Source: Pomphorhynchus laevis (Eukaryota; Acanthocephala; Palaeacanthocephala; Echinorhynchida; Pomphorhynchidae). From it: a stretch of 64,000 bases of DNA. A program made the translations under genes and the position numbers. Location: contig WNNJ02001810.1 in NCBI GenBank assembly GCA_012934845.2, positions 116,640 to 180,639 of the forward strand, in the 5' to 3' direction. A model generated the notes under the pieces. That model had not been told where the DNA came from and ran no database searches. It saw only the letters and a program-made list of their open reading frames with translations. Of the stretch, positions 43,628-55,074 are shown in pieces. The number at the start of each line of letters is the position of its first letter. The first letter of the stretch is position 1.

Positions 43628-45635
43628 TTGAAATTTTGATGACTATTTTTGTTCTGCACGTTACTTTAATCCTATCTATAAGTCAGCAGCAGTACGCTAC
43701 ATTTCAGTATTGCTGATCATTATCGGCTACTGATCCAATACCTACGTTTCAGCGATGGTCGGTGAATTTTCTACCTTTAACTTAAAAACCTCGCTATTTT
43801 TGCAATTAATTACTATTATCAAACTCGTCATCGATAGTTTATTTTCTAATTTTATGTTAATTGTGCAGTCATTGTTACAATTGAAATTTTTGATGACACT
43901 GCACCTTGCTTTAATCCTATAAACCAATAGCAGTACGCTACATTTCAGTATTGGTGAACCTCATCAGCTACTGATCCAATACCTACGTTTCAAATTTCAG
44001 TCATTTTAATGCTGTTTGACGATCACTCGAGTCGTCTGCTTTATTGACATTTAGTTTTAATAAAAGACTTTCGTCTTACATTTTGCAAATTCATTTGAAA
44101 TCATTTCTGATTTCAAATTAAATCAACGTCGGTAGGGGAAGGTTCTACCTTCAATTTGAAAGCCTACCTATTTTTGCAATTAAATGCTTTATCAAACTAG
44201 TCATCTTGGTTTTTAATTGTATTTTAATTCCACGTGGAATTAGGTTATTGTCAATACAGTATTGCAGAAATTGAAAGTGTGTTTTAAATTAAAATTTTAA
44301 TTTTAAATTTAAATCTTAGAATTTAAATGCTTAATAAAATTTAATTTCAGTTTGTTATACATAAATGATAATTATCGTCATCCTTAGTCTTAGTATAACT
44401 TTGTACATCTGACTTTTGGTTCCTTGTTTCAACAAGCAATTCCGTATGCTTCAATTGAAGATGTGGAATATCATTTCTTTAAAATTAATTAATTTTTACG
44501 ATTAAGTTTAGGATCTACCTTCAATTTAAAAATCTACCGATATGTGCAATTAATTACTATTTTCAAACTAATCATCGATAGTTTACTTCCTAATTTGTTA
44601 ATGTTACAATTGAAATTTTTGACACCACTTTGCTTCAATCCTACAATCAAATACTGAAATGTACGCTACATTTCAGTATTAGTAACCTTATCAGCTACTA
44701 ATTAAATACATACGTTTCAAGTTTCAGTCTTTTTAATGCTGTTTGACGATCACTCGACTCGTCTGCTTTATTGGCATTTAGTTTTAATAAAATCTTTCGT
44801 CTTACATTAAATGTAGATCCTTCCCCTACCAAAACTGAATTAATTTAAAATTAGAAATGATTTCAATTAAATTTGCAAAATGTAAGACGAAAGTATTTCA
44901 TTAAATCTAAACGCCAATAGAAGGAGATGAGTCGAGTGATCGTCAAACAGCATTAAAAGGACTGAAACGTGAAATGTAGGAAATGCCTACGTAAAATAAC
45001 TTATTCTAATTTTAAGTTGATTTAAGTCAAATTAAATCAAAAATGATTCCAAATGAATTTGCAAAATGTAATGTTGATGAATATTTTTACTCTGCACGCT
45101 ACTTTGTGCTATCTATAAGCCAACAGCAGTACGTTACATTTCAGTATTGGGAAGGGGCTACATCTACTAAATGAAATTAAATACGATTAAGGACGTTTCA
45201 CGTTTCAATCCTTTTAATTTTTGGGTGACGATCACACGTCTGCTTCATTAACATTTTGCAATGAATAAGGTATATTGGCTTATACTTATCGGCTTATAGG
45301 TATCTATAAGCGAATATCAGTACGCTCCATTTTAGTATTGAAGGTATTTAGCATTGATCCCTCCCCGACCGACGCTGATTTAATTTGAAATCAGAAATGA
45401 TTTCAATTAAATTTGCAAAATGTAAGACTAAAGTATTTTATTAAAACTAAATGTCAATAGAAGCAGACGAACAGGAGTGATCGTCAACAAACATTAAAAG
45501 CACCGAAACGTGAGACGTAGGTATTTGATCAGTAGCTGATGAGGTCCATCAATACTGAAATGTAGCGTAATGCTATTGGTTTATAGACAGGATCAAAGTA
45601 GCGTGCAGGATAAAAAAGAGTCATCAAAATTTCAA
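43628..45635. mobile_element. 2-kb fold-back element made of direct and inverted ~300-bp repeats
   Basis: The ends are inverted: TTGAAATTTTGATGACT at 43,628 and its reverse complement ending at 45,635. The terminal match extends about 125 bp on the left copy, and over 300 bp for an internal copy. Recurrent blocks are TACGCTACATTTCAGTATTG, CTACTGATCCAATACCTACG, GACGATCACTC and TCTTACATTTTGCAAATT. Direct copies start near 43,630, 43,885, 44,590 and 45,060; inverted copies lie at 44,815-45,000 and 45,300-45,635. No coding frame is present. It resembles Foldback-type elements; no clear target duplication was found. Confidence 0.75.
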
Positions 45636-45649
45636 TAATAAAAATATAT

Positions 45650-45690
45650 ACTTTAATATATAAAATATTTAATATTTTATATATTAAAGT
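45650..45690. repeat. Perfect 20-bp AT palindrome
   Basis: Arms ACTTTAATATATAAAATATT and its reverse complement around one T, 15 bp beyond the end of the fold-back element. Confidence 0.85.
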
Positions 45691-45764
45691 GATGATTTAT
45701 ATTATTATTAATATATTATTAAGAAACATTCGTCGTTTGGAATTTTAAGTAGTCGAATCTGCTG

Positions 45765-45895
45765 CAACTGCTGCAGCACTTGACAATTTTCGCAACTGCT
45801 GCAGCACTTGACACGACGAACGCAGCTTTAATATTAAATATTAAAGTATTTAGTGATACTGATGGTATAGTGATGGTATTATTAATACCATCACC
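45765..45895. repeat. Short direct repeat and 11-bp palindrome
   Basis: GCAACTGCTGCAGCACTTGA occurs twice (about 45,766 and 45,800). GTGATGGTATT-ATT-AATACCATCAC is a perfect palindrome at 45,870-45,894. Confidence 0.75.
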
Positions 45896-46760
45896 GACAT
45901 TTCGTTGTGAGAAAAATAAATTTGTGTTTGATTATCATGCTCCAATATAAATAAATATAAATTAATTAAGATTTTACCATTTGAAAAACTGAAATTTAAT
46001 AGCGAAACTTATAAATGACAAATTACTTAATTAAGTATTAACTTGTCTTAATAATTGTAGCGGAGAAATACATTAGTGTCAAACTTAGTTTCATGTTAGT
46101 GAAATAAAATTATAGACACGAGTATTTATTTTAATTTTTACAATTTACAAGCTTTCAAATGTATGATCTTTTCAAGCATATACTGGACTGTTTGAATTTA
46201 AAAAAATTTGATAAAATGTTGTAGAAGGCAGCACCTTATCACTACATATGGCAAGGCGGTGTCCTGTGCTATAACTTGTCTTAATATTTACTTGGTTTAA
46301 TAATTGTAGCGGAGAAACTAAATATCACATTTATATTAATATAATAAAAATAAGAATATTTTAATAAAAATATAAGTCACACTATCACATGACTTTTAAT
46401 TTTTAAATAATTTTAATAATTTATTAATTATTATATGATTTTAAAACAAACCATAAGTTATTTATTACTGCCCACTGGAGACTCACGGCTTGGGGATGAT
46501 ACCAAAATTTAGAGGAATTAAATAAATTGAAAGCAAAATATTTTAAATTATTCAAATTATTTCAAATTATTTCAAATATTTTAATCACGACTGGGGGTTA
46601 GATTTTACCTATAGGATCGTTGACTTTGACTTGAAGGCGTTTTTATAGCATCAGGCTGCGAGTAAATGTTGATTGAATTTTGTTGAATCTACAGGTATTT
46701 AATAGATTTTACGAAAAGGAATTGTTGAAAGAATTGAACAAGAGAATACATGATAAATAG
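45896..46760. other. AT-rich DNA with a short repeated motif
   Basis: ACTTGTCTTAATAATTGTAG plus CGGAGAAA occurs near 46,037 and again, interrupted, near 46,265-46,320. No genes. Confidence 0.45.
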
Positions 46761-46764
46761 GTGG

Positions 46765-46974
46765 TCATTGTAGATTACAAAATTTGCAGCGACAACATAT
46801 TGAACGTTCAAGACATGGAATGTGGATAGTGCACAGCTTGTCATGATAACCGTGAAGGTAGGCGCGAACGATACAGGGTCTTTTGGTGGCTTGAGGTTGT
46901 TGCCAAAGATGTTGTAGTTGAGTGGCTGCTGTGATTATTTCGGGATCGACTGCTTTGATCTTTTCTGTGAACTC
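46765..46974 (-). CDS. Unrecognised coding-like exon
   Basis: After a strong 3' splice signal (ATCACTTTCAG at 46,975) 69 codons are open to TGA at 46,765: EFTEKIKAVDPEIITAATQ, LQHLWQQPQATKRPCIVRAY, LHGYHDKLCTIHIPCL and ERSICCRCKFCNLQ. Composition is less AT-rich than the surroundings, consistent with coding. The Cys cluster near the end could bind a metal. No family was recognised; a TE origin is possible, since the downstream neighbour is a retroelement. Confidence 0.3.
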   Translation of the reverse strand, partial: EFTEKIKAVDPEIITAATQLQHLWQQPQATKRPCIVRAYLHGYHDKLCTIHIPCLERSICCRCKFCNLQ

Positions 46975-47349
46975 CTGAAAGTGATATTAGAAGGCCGGTG
47001 ATTTTGATAAGCAAATACGTTGTTAGTAGTCTATTGATAGAGGTTGAATCAACGTTAGAACAGAAAGTGGAGTATATTGAATTTTTGGTGACAAGCCGAG
47101 TACTTTTAACGAAGCGCCATTTACAGGAGTCAAGTTGTATAAAATTGTAAATCGAAAAGTCAAATCAGATGAGGGAAGCGCATAAGTAATAATGGATTAT
47201 AGCATCACTTTAAAGAAATTCAATACACCTTGTAAGGATATTAATAATATTATAATATTGTAATAATGTTATATTTTAATTATATATATTAAAATATAAT
47301 AATACATATTTAATAATATATATTTTAATGATATATATTTTCTTCTCAT

Positions 47350-47690
47350 GCTCAATCTTACCAAAACAAAACCCCTATATCAGCTTTCGATTACAACGAG
47401 GCATACAAAATTGCCAAATACGAAGAACGTGTAACTAATGATGAACATAGTGGTTTTATTCCTCTTGTATTCTCTACATCCGGGGGCATTGGCAACAAGG
47501 CAAACATTGTTCTGCAAACGATCGCAAGCAAGATTGCTCATGGGAATCCTCTTAATTACCACGAGGTGATAACCAACCAAAGAATAAAAATCAACTTCAC
47601 GATAGCGCGCGCAGCATCTGCAAGTCTTCGGGCTTCGCGATCTACTAGATATCATCCGGTTCTAAATCGTGTTGTTTCGTTGTTTGAATT
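47350..47690 (+). mobile_element. Retroelement polyprotein C-terminal block
   Basis: A ~105-codon plus-strand frame contains EERVTNDEHSGFIPLVFSTS, GGIGNKANIVLQTIASKIAH and a TIARAASASLRASRSTRYHP ending. The F-x-P-L-V-F-S-T-x-G-G-x-G-x-x-A block followed by a conserved R-S/R-x-S-R end resembles a domain I recall at the C-terminus of many RT-bearing mobile-element proteins. No RT motifs precede it here, so it is a 5'-truncated fragment. The family assignment is uncertain. Confidence 0.4.
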
Positions 47691-48622
47691 TAATAGGCAA
47701 CTTTATACAACTTTTGTAGATTTTGACAAATAACACGACCTAATAAAGGTCCTATATACAATCCCACTCCGACGAAACTCAAGGTCCTATCAAAATTGCT
47801 TAACCTCCTTAAATTCTCTATTTCCGCCAGACAGGCTCTCTCGAATGAATACTGGAGCACTAGATATAGGTTCCATCTGAGTAGGGATAAAGCGAGTATT
47901 GCTCGTCTTAACCCTTCTCAGTCTTCATTTTGGAAGATTTTCAAGAAGTTTGTTTGTTGGAAGGATAGAACATTGGGTTGGATAGGGAATGTAGGCCTTG
48001 ACAAAGTTTTGGAGGAGTCACTAGCCCTACACAACTATGGAGCCACTCAATCACCTCAACCAATTCCGCCTTGGTGTAACTTCAGGAGTAGGGATCTATC
48101 TATTACGGATATCCTTAACTCCTGGGGTCCATTCCTGAGCACCTCCAAATCCATCGCTCCACTTTCTTCTCGGGGCTGTCAGCTTTTGACAGTCGAACAG
48201 AGAAGAGAGGTGACCGTCACAATGCTTTTAGCCTCCTCATCTGATGTAGCAGGCATCAATATTAGTAAGGAGTTTTCATTCCTAAGAAAACATCCTGCTC
48301 ATGTTCTAAAGATCTGCGACCATTTCCATTCAAAATGCCGTCGTGTAGATTTACGAAAAAGCGCTTGCACGTAAAATCCGCGACCATTTAGGTAGGCGTA
48401 ATTTAATCCCTCCAGGTTTTCATGGGTTTGTCGAAGGTTGCTCGGTCCATTCAGCAGTAGGTGAGGTGGGACAGTTTTGTCGGGATAATAGCCATCGTTT
48501 TGTTGTGGCTGTTTTCCTTGACTTTTTTGCTACATTCGACCGCATCTCATTCCCTTTGTGATCTCTTCTCTCAGGTTCCTCGGGTTGCCTGCGAGAATTG
48601 TGAACATGGTGGAGATTCTGCT

Positions 48623-48669
48623 GATAGGAGAAAGAGGGGAGCCTAAAAGGCTCCCCTCTTTCTCCTATC
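48623..48669. repeat. Perfect 22-bp palindrome inside LINE RT
   Basis: Two perfect 22-bp arms flank AAA. The right arm encodes the RT motif KGSPLSPI in the reading frame of the flanking RT. The left arm is its inverted copy and replaces expected RT sequence. Confidence 0.9.
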
Positions 48670-48726
48670 CTTTATCTTGCTGCTTCCATTAACCTATTTA
48701 AAATATTTAAACGCGAACAACGTCTA

Positions 48727-49284
48727 GTGGTGTACGCTGATGACACCACAGCCCTGTTCACTGGACGCATGTGTAAAGACGTAGTCTCTGACATCAGCCG
48801 TTTATTTTCAAGATTAAAAGACCAGCTTCCCCAATCCAATCTTATTTTAAACTCCGCGAAATTACAGGTGGTAGTCTTTCATGACTACCCTGCAACAAAG
48901 AAAAAACTTAAGAGACTAGCTCTCTCTGCACTCTCCTCCTTATTTGCCTTTAAACCACTTCCCGCCTTCACAAGTCGAGTAAAATACTTGGGGTTCACCG
49001 TTACGGTGAACTAGTCGGCGAAAGCTGACCTGGATAGACTCAAACGTATCATGAAGAAAGCTAGATGGGCCCTGAAACTTGCTAAACATCTGTCATTGAA
49101 AGGGAATACCCAGGTGCGCCTCTGGGGCACTCGGGCTATCTCGGGATTAGTCTTCTTTTCGAGAGGACGTCCCACAGAGCAAAGGCTAAGGTTTCTTAAG
49201 CTTCTCGTCTCTCGTTTACTTAGCATAGTCCGTCTCGATTGGATTCTTCGGGTGGGGGAGGTTAAAGACCCCCGGGTGGTTTTG
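48727..49284 (+). pseudogene. Jockey/I-like LINE RT, palm to C-terminus
   Basis: Catalytic VVYADDTTALFTG is followed by LILNSAKLQVVVFHDY, SRVKYLGFTVTVN and, after a stop, LDRLKRIMKKARWALKLAKH and SGLVFFSRGRPTEQ. Related sequence lies on the minus strand at 54,070-54,200. The frame is interrupted after the LGF motif. It is the RT of a non-LTR retrotransposon. Confidence 0.65.
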
Positions 49285-49775
49285 GATTCTCCAAAATCCA
49301 TCATCCTACCCCTACAACGAATAATCAACACCGCCGTTCGAGTGCTCTTTCGTCTCTGTCGCTTCGACCACACATCCACATATTTTGCCCAACTCTCCTG
49401 ACCCACCATCCACATCCGCATTAAACTCCGCCTTCTTCTCGTTACTTTTCGTCTCATCGCTGTCGGCTCCATATCGTTCATCAACCTTCCTTTCTTATAC
49501 GATACTCGCCCCACATCGCTATCGCTTCGTTCCTGTCGTGCTCTCTTACTCTACGTTCCTAATTACTCCAACAACTACGGTCTCCGATCCTTCCTCGTCG
49601 CCGCCTCACTCGCCTGGAATCAACTCCCTCTCGACGTCCGCCGCGCCCCCTCCTTTATCACATTCAAACACATCCTCCGTTCACACCTTCTCGACACCTG
49701 ATTCACAGTCTTGTTTTGTTGTGGTCATGTAAACGTGCACTGGCACGCATTTGCCACGTTAAAATAAATCTTTTT
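49285..49775 (+). mobile_element. L2-like LINE, 3' end, nested insertion
   Basis: It begins with CCAAAATCCATCATCCTACC and matches the L2 copy at 4.5-8.4 kb through KSIILPLQRIINTAVRVLFR, FDHTSTYFAQLS and the C-terminal NNYGLRSFLVAASLAWNQLP region to the 3' UTR ending ACGTTAAAATAAATC plus T8. 5'-truncated. It interrupts the host LINE between GGTGGTTTT and AGTCGGAAGG, so the target duplication is no more than a few T residues. Confidence 0.8.
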
Positions 49776-49860
49776 TTTAGTCGGAAGGCGGCGTGTTGGA
49801 TTGGTTGGTGGGCTCAGATCCCCCGGACATAAGGCCGTAAATGGAAGAATAAAGAAGACG

Positions 49861-52800
49861 ACTGAAAATGTGCACCACTTAAATTTATTATCTATATTGA
49901 TACGTTAAAACTTGTATACTATCATTTTTTATTAGCAAAATCTATATTTATTTATTAACAACATTTCAAAAACTGTACATGCTCCAATATTTTAGACTTT
50001 CGTGTATGTTGTTGGATCAAAAGTCTAATTAAGCCGAAACGTCTTGAATAAAATTTCAAGATACATGATATAAAAGCTGTGTTTTCTTTGAATTCGAATT
50101 CTGCTACTTGTGTTTCTTTTAGATATGAAAATTACTCATGTCTTAAGAATGGACACCTTCGATATTAAATACATCGGATATAATACATTTTATAAAGTAG
50201 AATACTGCTGGGAGCTATATATTTTGGTTATGTAAGTCAAATTGTGGATATAGAAAGATTTGATTAGAAATACTGATAACGATTAATAAAATAGCAGAAG
50301 ATCAATCTCAAAAGTAACTTAGTTAAACCATAGATCATTTCATCGAAATACCCATCACTATTAATAAAATAGCAGAAGATCAATCACAAAAGTAACTTAG
50401 TTAAACTAATAGATCATTTCAATGTTTTAAATCCCTTTATCACCTTAATATTTTCTTATCATTACATAATATTCTTTGATATTTTTAATATCATTTTTTT
50501 AATTGCTATATAAATGATATTTCGATAAGCTAAAAATTCAAGATTTTGTAAAACTAAATTAAAGTTTTATCTTTTATTATTTATTTTATATACAATTTGC
50601 AGGTTGCAGGTCTTCATGTCCTCGGATCATTTATTATTTGATAAAAGTAGAACGTTAGTTTTCCAAAACGTTACAAATCACGCAATACATTCTTAGTAGC
50701 AAACAAATATAATTAATAAATAATTAATATTAATATTAATATTTTTATTAATATTAATAAAATTAATAAAATTAATAAATATAATTAATGATTATTTATA
50801 AATAATATGATCTTTTGTTATACAGGATGTAGTCAAAGTTCTAAAAGTCAGAATTTATAAAGATTTTTGTTTTACTTTTAATAATAAATTATTATTTACG
50901 ATAACTTTAAATTCTTTTCTAAAATTAATTTAAATGAAATAGCAATTCAAACTACTTTTATCCTTCACAAATTTATTATTTGGTTTTGGCAAATGAAGAA
51001 ACAACATCAGCTAATTGATTCTACGTATAATAGTATTAAAATAATATAATATAAATATAATATAATATAATATAAATATAAATAATATTATAAAAAATAT
51101 TCTAATGTGGATCTACATCCACAACAGCCACTTTAATAAACTTGTTTTGGAACAGTAATTAGACAATCTTCTTACAATATTCATACTTTTTTTGTTATTT
51201 TTAATTTTTTATTTGTTGTAAAACTTTAATTTACTCGTAAGTGGATGTGTATCCACAACAGCCACTTTAATAAACCTTTTATAGAAGGTGGTGATTTCTA
51301 AGAACTACCGTATAATTCATGATTCATAAAATATAATTCATGAAGCAGAATTTCATAATTTCATTCATGCAACCAAAATGCTGGTTTTCTCATATCTTTA
51401 ACTCTCTCACCCACATCAACGATGTTGATGTTGATAATTTATACAATTTATATTTTTACTTTAAATTTGAAATTAAAATTTGAAAGAAATTTTTTAATAA
51501 AAATCAATTTATAAGAATTGAATTTGTGAACGTGCAACATGACCGAAATATATTAGAATTTAATAAACGTCAGAAGAATTCCAATGGAATTTTGAAAAAT
51601 GGAAGGATATACCCGTTTATCAGATCTAAATCATAGATCTGATAAATCAACGATTCAATAGACATAATTCAACGAATAAACGCACCAAAAATTGAGAAAA
51701 TGTTAATTTATGGAGTTACGAAAAACTTGAAAAAATAATAAAAATTTGTATTTAGAATACCGCAAAAAATGTTGAAGATAAAAAAATAAAAGAAATTAAA
51801 CTTTAGCTCATACTTTACGGACACCCCCTATAATATACCATTTTGATTATACCATCTGGAAATAAATGGCTGGCATTACAATAAATAAATGGCATTACGT
51901 AACATTTTTATAAAATAAAATTATGATAAATGTTGATATTATTTAAATTAAAATTGTTTTTTTATCTGTGCCCAAACTTTACTGGCAACTGTATATAAAC
52001 AATTGAAGTTAATAATCGTGACTTAATTGAATAGTGAAGTAGTCTCTTCAAAAACTCAATTTATTAACGGTTTTGTTAATTTTGAACGGCAGCATTTGCT
52101 GCTGAGTTGGTTATTTCATAGTTTAATACCCAACTGCAATTTGAGTAAAGTTAATGCCCAACTGACTTTTGTATATTCTAAACTTTAAATATAAAGGCAT
52201 TCAGAATAGGTATATTTTGATATACCGAACACGCTGTAAAAACATCATGTTTGATACTAACAGATATAATATATAAAAATTGATACCTCGATTAAGAGGA
52301 AGTACGACACTCGAAATACGACTGCAGAGCTCGATCTTGTCAAAATCACAAACGCTGTAAAGTGTTATATCTACGAGTACACATAACGGATATTTGTCTT
52401 TAGGCAAATCTGCAGACTCATGTAAAGACAAAACACGCAATTCAAGATACTAGTATTTTACATGATTTTAGATAAGCGCAAAATCTTTGCTTTGTTGTAT
52501 ATAAGCACAATTTTAAAGAAGCGTTAGCGAATTTTGCAGACAATTTAATCATGATTTAATAGAAGGGCGATATTCTGTTAGGACACAGTAGACACGGGAA
52601 CAGATCTTGATTGCCAATCCGACAATGAAATTCATGTAATAAAGTTAGATCATTTGCTTTTCTTAAAATGATAAGTGATTGATGTGATTTGGCTGCAATT
52701 CCACTTTGTAAAACTCAGATTCTGAGTCCATAACCGAAGTTTACTTGAGTAAATTACATCTACTTGATGCTGTAATTTATCGCAATGTGGAGTAACGAAT

Positions 52801-53575
52801 TAAAAGCAGATTAGAGTCAGATAAATAATTCCAAAGTGAGATCTTCTCATGAGATATTTGCGTCTAATTAATTGCTGATTCTGATCATCGACTAAAAATA
52901 TCATCAATTTGTTGTCTACGACAAGTCATTAAAGCATGTTTTACCATTCTAAATCCTGGCGCTTCAGTACATCTCCTCTATATTCTTACTAATTAGCCAC
53001 GGAATAAAAAATGTTCACTGTACATTTGAAAAATTATCAAAATTTTATATTTTTATATTTTTAAAAACAATATCTAATGAAATTTACGAAAGTTTATTCT
53101 TTTAATTATCAAATACGTAAATATACACAAACCAAAAATTATCATTCCAAAAATTCAGAAATTGGATTTCTTCCGTGTAAAATAAAATTTATTGCAAGAA
53201 TATTAAAATATAAACTAAAACTTTACATAAATACTTTAAAACAGTATTAATAAACTTTATTTAATTATTTATTATTTAACTTTAATCAGTTCGATCCTAT
53301 CATGATCGAACTGATTAAAGTAGACGATTGAATGAAAGTTGTATATATTGCACATATATTGACTTTATTTAAATTGATTATTGAATGTATTCGATTAAAT
53401 ATTAATGTTTAAAGTTAGAATGTTTAATATATCCAAAAAATAATTATTTTATGGAAGCTTTAACATTTGAATATATAATAAAAGTAATTGTAATATAAAT
53501 GTAATTATAGATTATTATATTATTAATTATATTATATTATTATATTAATTATATTATATAATATAATATATAATT
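49861..53575. other. AT-rich DNA with local repeats, no recognised genes
   Basis: A ~70-bp tandem duplication lies at 50,282-50,431 (ATTAATAAAATAGCAGAAGA). A ~33-bp direct repeat with CCACAACAGCCACTTTAATA lies near 51,117 and 51,250. There is a TATAA-type microsatellite at 51,040-51,090. Perfect palindromes lie at 51,616-51,646 (13 bp) and 53,280-53,320 (17 bp, CTTTAATCAGTTCGATC). An AT microsatellite spans 53,500-53,580. No coding region is supported. Confidence 0.5.
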
Positions 53576-53582
53576 ATATTAT

Positions 53583-53790
53583 TCAGTATGTATGCCCTTC
53601 ATTGTCTACTGCACTGAACAACATATACATGCAACCAGCCAAACTTTGTCCTAATGGAGATAGTATACTGTCAGAAGAGGGATTTACATAAGAAGATCCG
53701 TTCGCTATGGCGGCTTTCTCTATGGCATCCATTCCATGATGAATGAAATCTCTAAAGCAGTCCCTAGTGTACTGCAACGATGGTTTGCAG
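53583..53790 (-). CDS. Unrecognised coding-like terminal exon
   Basis: An open minus-strand segment ends at TGA 53,583 and reads YTRDCFRDFIHHGMDAIEKA, AIANGSSYVNPSSDSI, LSPLGQSLAGCMYML and FSAVDNEGHTY. It has no ATG at its beginning; CGTTGCAG near 53,772 could be a 3' splice site. It is more GC-rich than the flanks. The family is unknown. An AT microsatellite follows immediately after the stop. Confidence 0.3.
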
Positions 53791-54209
53791 ACGATTCAAA
53801 TTTTGTAGAGACTATGGACGATTTGTATAATAATAACGATTTTGTTAAATAACTATATAACCACTAACAAGGTTTTTAAAGATAAAACCTAAAAATGAAC
53901 AAAGTAAGTCAGACTAGTTGATAATAGTGTCTTCACAGTATCGACGGCCTCAGGTTACAGAGATTAGAGCGCTCCAGCCAATCCAACTCGCCGCTCTCCG
54001 ACTGAACCACCCGGGCTCTTCCCCCCCCCCGAAGAATCTAATTGAAGCTGACTATTCTCGGTAATCTCGAGATGAGGAGCTTGAGAAACCTTAGTCTTTG
54101 CTCTGGGGGACGTCCTCTTGAAAAAGTAAGACTAATCCTGAGATAGCCTAAGTACCTCATAGGCGCACTTGGGTTTTCGCATTCAATGACAGATGCTGAT
54201 CCCGTTTAA

Positions 54210-54253
54210 AATATCCACATCTAGCTTTCTTCAGATAGCTAGATGTGGATATT
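54210..54253. repeat. Perfect 17-bp palindrome at a LINE deletion junction
   Basis: Arms AATATCCACATCTAGCT and its inverse flank a 10-nt loop. The related plus-strand LINE (49.05 kb) has only one of them, partly conserved as CATCTAGCTTTCTTC in reverse. Confidence 0.9.
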
Positions 54254-54264
54254 CCGCCAACGAA

Positions 54265-54900
54265 TTAGGTCATGGGGGTGGTCTGTTTTTGGCGCGACTG
54301 CTCAGTAAAGATGGGTTTCAACAACCACATCTTATGTAGCAGTAATATGTCGAGGAGAGAATTAGTTGTTGAGCAATGAAAGGTGAGGGAAGGTGGTTTG
54401 TAAATAAGATAGTCGTGCATGTTTGCTGCATTAAAGGATTGCTGCATTAATCCAACGACCAGTTATGTCGTTAAAGCCACCAAGTAGCATGTCATAGCCA
54501 CTACCCAGTATGCGATCCAGGATGTCACGGTTCTTGTGAATTTCGCCTGGCCGGATGTATATTGGCTATGCTGATGCGTTTACCGTTTTTACAGAGTAGT
54601 ATAGCTAAACAAAACAGGGCTCGACAAGAATAGTTTAGTAAGTGGGATGATCTTAAGGAGCTCTTTACTAGGGTCAAAAGACCTTGAAATGAAGAGGATT
54701 GAGGTGGGGTTATGTACGGAGTATAGTGCGTGTAGATGTGCTTAGGTATAAATCAAGTAATGTCCTGGGGGAGCCGGATAGACCGCATCTCCTGAATGAC
54801 TATAACATCTGCATATATACCAGATAGAAGGCTAAGTGCGGTAGCACGTCCCAAATTCCACTGAAGGATATTCAGTGAAAAAGCTTGATTACTTTGCATT
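54265..54900 (-). pseudogene. Jockey/I-like LINE ORF2 endonuclease (broken)
   Basis: MQSNQAFSLNILQWNLGRAT opens at about 54,898 with the N-terminal Asn-containing strand, followed by ADVIVIQEMRSIRLPQ with the catalytic Glu. Further on are ISIANIHPARRN and, in a later frame, MHDYLIYKPPSLTFHCSTTN then SLLDILLLHKMW. This is the EEP nuclease that nicks target DNA. It is interrupted by several stops. Confidence 0.65.
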
Positions 54901-55074
54901 GTGTTAATTTAGCTGGAGTGGGGTGCCTCCGCCTAGTCGGAACCGGAGGTGAGAAGGTTTCCCTTCTCAAATCCAGCTGGACAAGGTTAAGACACTTGTC
55001 CACGGGCAATATCTTCATTTCCAATGTTAGCCGCGCCCGCCAGTTTCCAAAGGTTTGTTTGCTGTTTGGATGTC

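Larger units (their letters stand above)
47780..49860 (+). mobile_element. Jockey/I-like LINE, broken, with an L2 copy inserted near its 3' end
   Basis: It starts in the linker before the RT (47,796-48,374: LNPSQSSFWKIFKKFVCWKD, TVEQRREVTVTMLLASSSD). RT pieces follow: IRDHLGRRNLIPPGFHGF, VVAVFLDFFATFDRISF, KGSPLSPILYL, VVYADDTTALFTG and VKYLGFTVTVN, then a C-terminal part to 49,284. An L2 copy occupies 49,285-49,775 and the LINE's 3' tail resumes at 49,776 (AGTCGGAAGGCGGCG). The tail matches the minus-strand relative at 53,935-54,025, confirming continuity. Part of the RT is deleted at the palindrome 48,623-48,669. Confidence 0.7.

Noticed and set aside
47040-47170. Possible retropepsin-like segment on the minus strand (LTPVNGASLKVLGLS)
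   Set aside because: Too short; the catalytic region is not visible and the frame is closed nearby.
49011-49514. 167-codon minus-strand frame
   Set aside because: It is antisense to the LINE RT and the inserted L2 copy, with the same Arg-rich shadow pattern as at 4.8 kb.
53940-54025. tRNA-like 5' half (reverse strand GGGTGGTTCAGTCGGAGAGC resembles an A box)
   Set aside because: The segment aligns with the 3' tail of the Jockey/I-like LINE at 49,776-49,860, and no B box or acceptor pairing was found, so it is LINE sequence, not a tRNA or SINE head.
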